In this document: positions 1 through 5,496 of the stretch, piece by piece
How positions within the stretch are numbered: the first letter of the stretch is position 1
Layout of the letters: every line of letters begins with the position of its first letter
Position numbers and translations under genes: made by a program
The notes under the pieces: model-generated
What the model was told of the DNA's origin: nothing
The model's input: the letters and a program-made list of their open reading frames with translations, nothing else
Database searches by the model: none
Assembly: GCA_030691775.1 (NCBI GenBank)
Contig: JAUYDN010000167.1
Span: 1-8,596, forward strand
Direction: 5' to 3'
Source of the DNA: Dehalococcoidia bacterium
Lineage (GTDB): Bacteria; Chloroflexota; Dehalococcoidia; Dehalococcoidales; Fen-1064
Length of the DNA: 8,596 bases

Positions 1-248
1 TCACTGTTGTTTCATGGATTCCGTATCAAAGCCTGCCCCGTACTTGATACGGGGTACGGAATGACAATAGGACAATAAGGGGTCTGCGACCCCTTACACC
101 CCACGTCTCTAAACCCATATAGGTGGTATTATTATGCGCAATCATAGATGTCGTTACATATAGAATATTGAGTCTTCTTGTTACCTGATTATTGATAGTT
201 GGTACTTCGTGGGGTGGGGTTGGGAAGGGTCTTGAGGGACGGCAAAAC
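1..248. other. Upstream intergenic region, no gene seen
   Basis: No convincing coding frame is visible on either strand. The left edge (16-65) is a palindromic repeat described separately. A perfect 9-bp hairpin lies at 76-96 (TAAGGGGTC / GACCCCTTA, loop TGC); it lacks a following T-run, so it is not a clear terminator. Bases about 115-210 are AT-rich with no recognised motif. The trp promoter starts at 249. Confidence 0.6.
16..65. repeat. Palindromic intergenic repeat, GGATTCC...GGAATGAC type
   Basis: There are two nested inverted repeats. The outer arms are ATTCCGTA (18-25) and TACGGAAT (55-62). The inner arms are CCCCGTA (36-42) and TACGGGG (48-54). The element ends in GGAATGAC, like the element at 3233-3327, and both share the CCCCGTA/TACGGGG core hairpin, so they look like members of one dispersed family. 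It may continue to the left of the window. Confidence 0.6.
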
Positions 249-278
249 TTGACAACCCTTCTTCCTGCTTGATATGCT
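249..278 (+). promoter_or_regulatory. Probable sigma-70 promoter of the trp operon
   Basis: A TTGACA -35 box lies at 249-254. After an 18-base spacer comes TATGCT (273-278) as the -10 box, preceded by TG at 270-271, which makes an extended -10. Transcription would start near 285, about 20 bases before the first paired bases of the T-box leader (304), the placement expected for such a leader. No better promoter is visible nearby. The assignment is from pattern alone. Confidence 0.65.
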
Positions 279-284
279 AAACGT

Positions 285-590
285 AACAATAAATACAGAT
301 AAAGGCTGAGAACGAGACTAGTAAGCGCTCAGCGGGACTCAGAGAGCCGGGGCAGGTGTGAGCCGGTGTCAGCGCAAGTCGACGAATGGACTCGGGAGCC
401 GCAGACCGAATCCCGATGCAATCGGGAAAGTAAGTCTCGCCGGAATGGGCGCCGTTATTTAGCCCGGGGTATCTCCCGGTTGTATCGGGATGTACCTGCG
501 AAGAGATGTCCCGCTTTTTTCTTTTCCGGGATAAACAGGGTGGCACCGCGGATAACCCTTCGCCCCTGAAGCGAAGGGTTTTTTATTTTC
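285..590 (+). ncRNA. T-box leader riboswitch, tRNA-Trp specific
   Basis: This cis-acting leader senses uncharged tRNA-Trp and controls readthrough into trpE. Stem I closes with GGCT (304-307) / AGCC (397-400) and GAG (314-316) / CTC (391-393), separated by a GA-rich internal loop like the usual kink-turn. AGTA (320-323) faces the specifier loop, in which GAA is followed by the codon TGG (387-389), giving tryptophan. The distal part carries the hallmark AGAGAG (341-346) and GGTG (355-358) with AGCCGG (361-366). Stem II has a hairpin TCCCGAT/ATCGGGA (411-417/421-427) framed by GAA (408-410) and AGTA (429-432), an S-turn signature. The conserved T-box AGGGTGGCACCGCGG is at 537-551. Its TGGC bulge (541-544) would pair with a tRNA end GCCA, matching the G discriminator usual for bacterial tRNA-Trp. 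The exact pairing of the middle of stem I is uncertain. The 5' end is set by the inferred promoter. Confidence 0.95.
554..589 (+). terminator. T-box-controlled intrinsic terminator (attenuator)
   Basis: A perfect 10-bp stem AACCCTTCGC (554-563) / GCGAAGGGTT (571-580) with a 7-base loop is followed by a T-rich run (579-589). The 5' arm includes CCCT (556-559), which can instead pair with AGGG (537-540) of the T-box to form the antiterminator. The two structures therefore exclude each other: uncharged tRNA-Trp favours readthrough, and charged tRNA favours termination. It ends just before the trpE ribosome binding site. Confidence 0.93.
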
Positions 591-602
591 CGGAGGTGCA
601 CA

Positions 603-2096
603 ATGTACTACCCGTCACTCGAAGAGGTCAAGAGCTATGCCAGGCAGGGAAACCTGGTACCCGTCTACCGCGAGATTGTCGCTGACCTGGAGACGCCCGT
701 CTCCGCGTTCCTCAAAATCAACCGCGGCGGCAATTCTTTTCTGCTGGAAAGCGTCGAGGGCGGCGAGAGGCTGGCGCGCTACAGCTTTATCGGTACCGAC
801 CCCTACAGGATAATCACCACAAAAGCGGAGGACAAGACCGATCCCCTTCCCCAAGTCGTTGCCGAATTAAACAAATACCGGGTGGTGCCGGTCAGGGGTC
901 TGCCCAAGTTCTGCGGTGGCGCCGTCGGTTACCTCAGCTACGAGACCGTCACCCGTTTCGAAAAGCTCCCTTCACCCCCGCACGATTCTATCGGCGTCCC
1001 CGAATCGCTATTTATGTTCACGGACACGGTGCTTATCTTCGACCATGTCACCCATAAAATCAAAGTGCTGAGTCATGTCCATCTCAATGGTGATATCGCG
1101 AAATCATATGCCGAGGCAGTGCGCAGGATTGATAGCCTGGTTGAGCGGCTCGACCAGCCATTGCCGCGGCAACCCGTCCAGGTCATTCCCTCCGCCACTG
1201 GCAACCTGACCTCGAACTTCTCGCGTGGAGAGTTCGAGACGGCGGTTGGTAAAATTAAAGAGTATATCACTGCCGGCGAGGCAATCCAGGTGGTGCTTTC
1301 CCAGCGCCTTTCTCAGCCCACGAATGCCGAACCCTTTGAGATTTACCGTGCGCTGAGGACACTCAACCCGTCACCCTATATGTTCTTCCTTGACCTCGGC
1401 GAATTTTACATAATCGGGGCATCACCGGAAATTCTGGTCAGGGTGGAAGACGGCATGGTGGCAACGCGTCCGTTAGCAGGCACGAGACGGCGGGGTAACA
1501 ACCCGGAAGAGGACGCCAGCCTGGAGTACGAGCTAAAACACGATGAAAAAGAGCGGGCGGAACATATCATGCTCGTCGACCTGGGGCGCAACGACATCGG
1601 GCGGGTAAGCGAGCCGGGTACGGTGCAGGTCAGCGACCTGATGGAAGTCGAGCGCTATTCCCACGTGATGCACCTGGTCACACACGTCCAGGGTAAATTG
1701 CGCAAGGGGATGACCGCTTTCGATGCCCTGCGCGCCTGCTTTCCGGCGGGTACGGTTGCCGGCGCTCCCAAAATCCGGGCAATGGAAATCATCGCCGGGT
1801 TCGAACCGGAGAAGCGCGGTCCATACGCGGGCGCGGTGGGGTATTTCTCCTTCACCGGGAACATGGATATGGCAATCGCTATCCGCACGATGGTGCTCAA
1901 AGACGGCATCGCGCGGGTGCAAGCGGGTGGGGGCATCGTCTATGACAGTGTCCCATCGCTGGAATACGAAGAAAGTATGAACAAGGCGCGGGTTCTGCTC
2001 AAAGCCATCGCCCAGGCAGAGGAAGCCATGATAGCGCAGGGAGCAAGGGGTAAACAACAGCAAATAACCAGGATACAGGATACAATACCCAAATAA
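603..2096 (+). CDS. trpE: Anthranilate synthase component I
   Basis: TrpE converts chorismate to anthranilate, using ammonia delivered by TrpG; this is the first committed step to tryptophan, in the cytoplasm. The 497-residue length is typical. The N-terminal domain carries LLES (47-50), the motif that helps bind feedback-inhibiting tryptophan, followed by the regulatory-domain segment around SFIG (61-64). The C-terminal chorismate-binding domain shows NPSPYMFFL (255-263), GASPEILVR (272-280), DLGRND (326-331), THVQG (360-364), PAGTVAGAPK (381-390), GAVGYFSFTGNMD (410-422) and YEESMNKA (455-462). Tryptophan-pathway identity rather than PabB rests on LLES and the operon. The ATG has a strong GGAGGTG ribosome site at 592-598, right after the attenuator, so expression should follow tRNA-Trp charging. 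The last 20 or so residues form a Gln-rich tail outside the conserved domain. The stop is followed by a 354-base gap before trpG, unusual for partner subunits. Confidence 0.98.
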   Translation: MYYPSLEEVKSYARQGNLVPVYREIVADLETPVSAFLKINRGGNSFLLESVEGGERLARYSFIGTDPYRIITTKAEDKTDPLPQVVAELNKYRVVPVRGLPKFCGGAVGYLSYETVTRFEKLPSPPHDSIGVPESLFMFTDTVLIFDHVTHKIKVLSHVHLNGDIAKSYAEAVRRIDSLVERLDQPLPRQPVQVIPSATGNLTSNFSRGEFETAVGKIKEYITAGEAIQVVLSQRLSQPTNAEPFEIYRALRTLNPSPYMFFLDLGEFYIIGASPEILVRVEDGMVATRPLAGTRRRGNNPEEDASLEYELKHDEKERAEHIMLVDLGRNDIGRVSEPGTVQVSDLMEVERYSHVMHLVTHVQGKLRKGMTAFDALRACFPAGTVAGAPKIRAMEIIAGFEPEKRGPYAGAVGYFSFTGNMDMAIAIRTMVLKDGIARVQAGGGIVYDSVPSLEYEESMNKARVLLKAIAQAEEAMIAQGARGKQQQITRIQDTIPK

Positions 2097-2450
2097 TTAC
2101 ACATGACGTGATGCGCCACCCACGAACAAATGAAAATGGAGGTGTCATTCTGGAGTCCCGAAAGAATCGGGACGAAGAATCTCAGGGAGGGGCGATTTTC
2201 CCCCGCCACCAGATTCTTCCCTTCGGCTTCCTTCAACTCCGTTCAGGACAAGTCGCTCAGGGCAAGCTGTCGTCCCGATAAAGCATAGGAGGATCGGAAC
2301 TCCTCCAGAATGACAAGATAGAGGCCATTTGATAGGTAATGGTCAAAACCAGTCCAAAGGGAGTTTGTTGATTGATTATTGCAGTTTTTTGGGATTTGCT
2401 TCCTGGTGATTGGAATTTCCGGGGAATCCGGGTGAGGAGGATGAAGGACT
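2097..2450. other. trpE-trpG intergenic gap (354 bases)
   Basis: No coding frame is convincing. The gap holds the 173-bp inverted-repeat element at 2143-2315, then a possible 7-bp hairpin GGCCATT/AATGGTC (2323-2329/2338-2344, one G-U pair), then a stretch at about 2380-2420 resembling the A/C-rich sequence at 6130-6175 read on the other strand. The trpG ribosome site (GGAGG, 2436-2440) closes the gap. I see no clear internal promoter or terminator. Confidence 0.6.
2143..2315. repeat. MITE-like palindromic element inside the operon
   Basis: Perfect 13-bp terminal inverted repeats, TGTCATTCTGGAG (2143-2155) and CTCCAGAATGACA (2303-2315), bound a 173-bp element; similarity continues imperfectly inward. 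Inside are hairpins TCCCGA/TCGGGA (2156-2161/2167-2172) and GAAGAATCT/AGATTCTTC (2174-2182/2211-2219). It encodes nothing recognisable, so any movement would depend on a transposase elsewhere. No clear target-site duplication is visible. Related TCATTCTG and GAAGAATC fragments occur at 3151-3180 and in the trpD-trpC gap. Confidence 0.75.
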
Positions 2451-3017
2451 ATGTTGCTACTGATTGATAACTATGATAGTTTTACTTACAACCTGTTTCA
2501 GTACCTCAGCGAACTCGGAGAAGAGGTAGCGGTAGTGCGAAACAACGAGACCACCGTTATGGAAATCGAGAAGATGAAACCGGAGAGGATTGTCATCTCC
2601 CCGGGACCTTCTACGCCGCAGAATGCCGGTATCTCCAACGAGGTTATCAGGCATTTCGGGGGGAAGGTGCCGTTGCTGGGGGTCTGCCTGGGACACCAGT
2701 GCATCGGGTATACCTACGGCGGCATCGTGGCGCAAGCAGGGAAAATTATGCACGGTAAGTCGTCGCTCATCCACCACGCCAACAAAGGCGTATTTGCCGG
2801 GGTGAAGAACCCGTTCTCCGCCATCCGCTACCATTCACTCGTCATTAAAAAAGAAAGTTTTCCCGATTGTCTTGAAGTGACGGCGTGGACGGAAGACGGC
2901 GAGATTATGGGGGTGCGGCACAAGCAGTTCGCCGTTGAGGGCGTGCAGTTCCACCCGGAGTCATTTATGACCGAGCAAGGGAAGGAGATACTGAAAAATT
3001 TCCTGACGGGACAATAG
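2451..3017 (+). CDS. trpG: Anthranilate synthase component II, glutamine amidotransferase
   Basis: TrpG hydrolyses glutamine and passes ammonia to TrpE. It is a class I glutamine amidotransferase of 188 residues, the usual length for an unfused subunit. Seen in sequence: IDNYDSFTYNL (5-15), SPGPSTP (50-56), the nucleophile elbow GVCLGHQ (77-83) with catalytic Cys79, and QFHPES (166-171) with His168 and Glu170, completing the Cys-His-Glu triad. PabA shares this fold and some bacteria use one subunit for both anthranilate and p-aminobenzoate synthesis, so dual use cannot be excluded. The start is supported by GGAGG at 2436-2440, ten bases upstream, a little farther than ideal, and by the family's normal N-terminus. 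It is separated from trpE and trpD by repeat-containing gaps but remains collinear, consistent with one transcript. Confidence 0.97.
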   Translation: MLLLIDNYDSFTYNLFQYLSELGEEVAVVRNNETTVMEIEKMKPERIVISPGPSTPQNAGISNEVIRHFGGKVPLLGVCLGHQCIGYTYGGIVAQAGKIMHGKSSLIHHANKGVFAGVKNPFSAIRYHSLVIKKESFPDCLEVTAWTEDGEIMGVRHKQFAVEGVQFHPESFMTEQGKEILKNFLTGQ

Positions 3018-3150
3018 AATGCAATAAAGGGGAGGGAATAGGTTCTTCTCCCTTTCGCAAAGAGCTTGCCCCTGGCTTGAACTGGAGGAGATTGAGAGGG
3101 GTTTTATTCAAATATCTACTTAACGCCCCTTACGACGGCGCCTTAATAGT

Positions 3151-3218
3151 CATTCTGAGGAGGGAAACGAACGAAGAATCAGTCAGGTCGATCGCATCGG
3201 CACCACGAAGTATGAAAA
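3151..3218. repeat. Partial TCATTCTGAG...GAAGAATC repeat fragment
   Basis: The fragment starts with GTCATTCTGAGGAG and continues into CGAAGAATC, an arrangement like the left half of the element at 2143-2315. It ends in a 23-base motif beginning ATCGGCACCACGAAG (3196 onward), which reappears on the opposite strand at 4642-4664 with one mismatch. It has no matching right terminus, so it looks truncated or eroded. Confidence 0.5.
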
Positions 3219-3232
3219 CCTTCACCATTTTT

Positions 3233-3327
3233 GTCATTCCCGACCCCGTATCCAGTACGGGGCAAGCTCTGATCGGGAATCCAGACGCATTCTTATACTT
3301 CTGGATTCCAGCCTACGCTGGAATGAC
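3233..3327. repeat. Palindromic repeat, GTCATTCC...GGAATGAC type
   Basis: The 95-bp element is bounded by GTCATTCC (3233-3240) and GGAATGAC (3320-3327). It folds into ATTCCCGA/TCGGGAAT (3236-3243/3273-3280) enclosing CCCCGTA/TACGGGG (3244-3250/3256-3262), plus a second hairpin ATTCCAGC/GCTGGAAT (3305-3312/3317-3324, loop CTAC). Repeats of this kind are widespread in bacterial intergenic DNA and often give rise to false small proteins when translated. It shares its core with 16-65. Confidence 0.75.
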
Positions 3328-3444
3328 ACTACGCGGGTGGTTGTGATTATTTTCATGGTAACGACTTTTGGGACAAAGTCCCTCCTTGCATAAGGCGGAA
3401 GTAAGGTGGTTGATTTTTATGAGCAATAGATAGAGGTAAAACGA

Positions 3445-4458
3445 ATGATTAAAGAAGCCATTTCGCAGGTAATTTCCGGTCGCTCCTTGACCATGGACGA
3501 GGCGGCGCAGGTAATGACGGAAATCATGGACGGGCAGGTGACACCCGCCCAGTTCGGCGCTTTTGTCACCGCGCTCCGCTGTAAAGGCGAGACCGTAGAA
3601 GAAATCGCCGGCATGGCAAGAACAATGCGCGCCAAAGCCATCCGCGTGGAAATCGATGAGCCTTTAGTGGATACCTGCGGCACGGGTGGTGATAACTCCG
3701 CCACGTTTAATATCTCCACCGGGGCGGCGTTCGTGGCGGCGGGGGCGGGGTTAAAAATCGCCAAGCACGGCAACCGCGCCATGAGCAGTAAGTCCGGCAG
3801 TGCCGATGTGCTGGAGGCGCTGGGCGTGAAAATCGACCTGACGGCAGAGCAGGTGCGCCGTTGCCTGAAAGAAGTCGGTATCGGGTTTATGTTCGCCCCG
3901 TCCTTCCACCCGGCGATGAAATATGCCGCGGGACCGCGACGGGAAATCGGCATACGGACGGTGTTCAACATCCTGGGACCGCTTACCAACCCGGCGGGGG
4001 CACAGGCACAGGTGCTGGGGGTGGCGGATGCCGCGCTCGTGGAGAAGATGGCGCGGGTATTACAACTGCTCGGGTGCCGTCATGCCCTGGTTGTGCACGG
4101 CCAGGACGGACTCGATGAATTAACGGTTACCGGCACTACATTCATCGCCGAACTAAAGAGCGGAGAACTGTACGGTTATTCCATAACCCCGGAAAGCCTG
4201 GAACTGCCCCGCGCGAAACCGGAAGACCTGAAAGGCGGTACGGCACAGGAAAACGCCGCGATATTAAGCTCAGTGTTATCAGGCACGCGCGGACATGCCC
4301 GGAATGCAGTCGCGCTTAATGCCGCCGCGGCGCTGGTCGCCGGCGATGCCGCGGGGACTTTACAGGATGGTCTGCGACTGGCTAATGAATCTATCGACAG
4401 CGGTCGTGCGATGAAAACGCTGGAGGGTCTGATTGCATTATCAAACAAATTAAGTTGA
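3445..4458 (+). CDS. trpD: Anthranilate phosphoribosyltransferase
   Basis: TrpD transfers the phosphoribosyl group from PRPP to anthranilate, giving N-(5-phosphoribosyl)anthranilate. The 337-residue length matches the family. After a helical N-terminal domain come CGTGGD (78-83), which binds the PRPP diphosphate, NISTG (89-93), KHGNRAMSSKSGSAD (107-121) for PRPP and metal, FAPSFHPAMK (150-159), and GPRREIG (163-169) with the conserved arginine that contacts anthranilate, followed by NILGPLTNP (175-183). No essential residue appears lost. It is a stand-alone enzyme, not fused to TrpG. The ATG is preceded by AGAGGT (3432-3437) at 7 bases. It follows a 427-base repeat-bearing gap and precedes another of 252 bases, so its expression depends on readthrough of both or on internal promoters that I could not identify. 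Confidence 0.98.
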   Translation: MIKEAISQVISGRSLTMDEAAQVMTEIMDGQVTPAQFGAFVTALRCKGETVEEIAGMARTMRAKAIRVEIDEPLVDTCGTGGDNSATFNISTGAAFVAAGAGLKIAKHGNRAMSSKSGSADVLEALGVKIDLTAEQVRRCLKEVGIGFMFAPSFHPAMKYAAGPRREIGIRTVFNILGPLTNPAGAQAQVLGVADAALVEKMARVLQLLGCRHALVVHGQDGLDELTVTGTTFIAELKSGELYGYSITPESLELPRAKPEDLKGGTAQENAAILSSVLSGTRGHARNAVALNAAAALVAGDAAGTLQDGLRLANESIDSGRAMKTLEGLIALSNKLS

Positions 4459-4514
4459 GGTTTCCCTTGGGATGTTTTGCACCGAATGTCACTACTGCGG
4501 GAATAGGCTCACTT

Positions 4515-4681
4515 GTCATCCTGGAGGCGTCCGGTCCACCGACACTCTTGAAGGACGCCGAAGGATCTCAGGGTGGTGTAGAGGAATTCATTACCTTCTA
4601 CAAAAGTCCATATTACAATTGCAACGGGAAATGGCAGAGCATTTTCATTCTTCGTGGTGCCGATAAAATCGGGAAGAATCT
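4515..4681. repeat. Degenerate composite palindromic repeat
   Basis: The left part, GTCATCCTGGAGGCGTCC (4515-4532), pairs through GGACGCC (4553-4559) and leads into AAGGATCTCAGG. The right part is the minus-strand copy of the 23-base motif (4642-4664) followed by GAAGAATCTC. Both halves resemble repeat pieces seen at 2143-2182 and 3151-3218. The limits are approximate, since no perfect terminal repeats remain. Confidence 0.5.
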
Positions 4682-4699
4682 CCGATATCCTCAATGGAC

Positions 4700-4705
4700 A
4701 AGGTG
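4700..4705 (+). promoter_or_regulatory. Ribosome binding site deciding the trpC start
   Basis: AAGGTG lies 5 bases before ATG 4711, whose product begins MILDEIV as IGPS proteins usually do. An in-frame ATG at 4654 sits within repeat sequence, has no comparable site and would add 19 residues with no counterpart in the family. The start at 4711 is therefore preferred. Confidence 0.75.
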
Positions 4706-4710
4706 TATTA

Positions 4711-5496
4711 ATGATTCTTGACGAAATAGTCACTAATAAAAAACGCGAGATTGAGTCGGCAAAAAGCCGCGTGCCGCTGGCGCATCTCAAAAAGCTTGCG
4801 GAAAAACAAACGCATCCGCTCGATTTTATTAAAGCATTGCAGGGTGACGGCATTAAGCTTATCGCCGAGGTCAAGAAGGCATCTCCGTCAAAAGGTGTCA
4901 TCCGCACAGACTTTGCTCCGCTCGAAATCGCGCGTATCTACGCGGCTAATGGCGCTTCAGCCATCTCAGTGCTCACTGACGAGAAGTACTTTCAGGGTAA
5001 ACTAGAGTATTTGCAGAACATCAAGAAAGCGTTAGCGGGTAGTAACATCCCCTTATTACGTAAGGACTTTATCATCGACTCTTACCAGGTCTATGAATCG
5101 CGGGTTTATGGTGCCGATGCCATCCTGCTGATTGTTGCTATTCTTTCACAAGAGCAGATAAAGGAACTGTTAAACTTGAGCCATCAACTTGGGATGGCGT
5201 GCCTGGTCGAGGTACACAACGAGACCGAATTACGCACAGTGTTGCAAACGGATGCACGTGCAATCGGTATCAACAATCGTGATTTAACCACGATGACCGT
5301 AGATATACAGACTACCGCACGGTTACGGCCGATGATTCCAGCGGGTAGACTGGTGGTAAGCGAGAGCGGCATCAAAACCCGCAACCATATGCTGATGATT
5401 GAAAGCCTCGGTGTCGATGCCGTACTGGTGGGCGAAACATTGATGGAGTCGGTGGATATCGCGGGAAAGATGAAGGAGTTACTTGGTCAGGGTTAA
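4711..5496 (+). CDS. trpC: Indole-3-glycerol phosphate synthase
   Basis: TrpC closes the indole ring, turning carboxyphenylamino-deoxyribulose phosphate into indole-3-glycerol phosphate with loss of CO2 and water. It is a 261-residue single-domain beta/alpha barrel, not fused to TrpF. The catalytic set is visible: AEVKKASPSKG (52-62) with Glu53 and Lys55, LLRKDF (115-120) with Lys118, VEVH (166-169) with Glu167, GINNRDL (186-192) with Asn188, and SESG (217-220) with Glu218 and Ser219. Spacing between these residues agrees with the well-studied archaeal enzyme. GVDAVLVGE (234-242) forms the C-terminal phosphate site. The start was moved to 4711 because upstream in-frame codons fall in repeat DNA. 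The end overlaps trpF by 14 bases, suggesting coupled translation of the two neighbouring pathway steps. Confidence 0.97.
   Translation: MILDEIVTNKKREIESAKSRVPLAHLKKLAEKQTHPLDFIKALQGDGIKLIAEVKKASPSKGVIRTDFAPLEIARIYAANGASAISVLTDEKYFQGKLEYLQNIKKALAGSNIPLLRKDFIIDSYQVYESRVYGADAILLIVAILSQEQIKELLNLSHQLGMACLVEVHNETELRTVLQTDARAIGINNRDLTTMTVDIQTTARLRPMIPAGRLVVSESGIKTRNHMLMIESLGVDAVLVGETLMESVDIAGKMKELLGQG
5473..5478 (+). promoter_or_regulatory. Ribosome binding site for the trpF TTG start
   Basis: AAGGAG inside the 3' end of trpC precedes TTG 5483 by only 4 bases. No ATG or GTG upstream of the KICGI motif gives a normal TrpF N-terminus, so TTG is the best start. Close spacing and a weak start codon suggest that translation relies on ribosomes finishing trpC. 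Confidence 0.65.

Larger units (their letters stand above)
3018..3444. other. trpG-trpD intergenic gap (427 bases)
   Basis: This is the longest gap in the operon and has no credible gene. Just after trpG an imperfect hairpin (about 3026-3058, AAAGGGGAG facing CTTCTCCCTTT) lacks a T-run. A partial repeat begins with TCATTCTGAGGAG near 3152 and runs into GAAGAATC. A 23-base motif at 3196-3218 recurs inverted at 4642-4664. A complete palindromic element fills 3233-3327. A 6-bp hairpin (GACTTT/AAAGTC, about 3363-3381) follows, then the trpD ribosome site. Confidence 0.6.
4459..4710. other. trpD-trpC intergenic gap with degenerate repeats
   Basis: No gene is supported. GTCATCCTGGAG (4515-4526) resembles the terminus of the 2143 element. 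It is followed by a 7-bp stem GGCGTCC/GGACGCC (4526-4532/4553-4559). The inverted copy of the 23-base motif is at 4642-4664, running into GAAGAATCTC (4672-4681). The gap thus looks like eroded or composite repeat sequence. The trpC ribosome site AAGGTG (4700-4705) lies at its end. Confidence 0.55.

Noticed and set aside
26..289. Minus-strand open frame of 87 codons
   Set aside because: It runs through the left-edge palindromic repeat and the trp promoter, and its product shows no domain-like pattern.
277..569. Small open frames on both strands across the leader, and the idea of a Trp-rich leader peptide
   Set aside because: The region is fully explained by T-box RNA structure. No short frame with tandem Trp codons and a ribosome site is seen.
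1533..2063. Minus-strand 176-codon open frame antisense to trpE
   Set aside because: It is a shadow of the highly conserved C-terminal domain of TrpE.
3077..3346. Plus-strand 89-codon open frame in the trpG-trpD gap
   Set aside because: Its second half is a translation of the palindromic repeat (IPAYAGMT-type peptide), a well-known source of false proteins.
4654..4710. N-terminal extension of TrpC from an ATG at 4654
   Set aside because: The extra 19 codons lie in repeat DNA and have no family counterpart; ATG 4711 has a ribosome site.
2097..4710. CRISPR array in the repeat-bearing gaps
   Set aside because: The repeats are palindromic, differ in length and are not regularly spaced; no spacer pattern exists.
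4455..4721. Plus-strand open frames in the trpD-trpC gap
   Set aside because: They cross repeat fragments and the trpC start region, with no ribosome site or recognisable protein.
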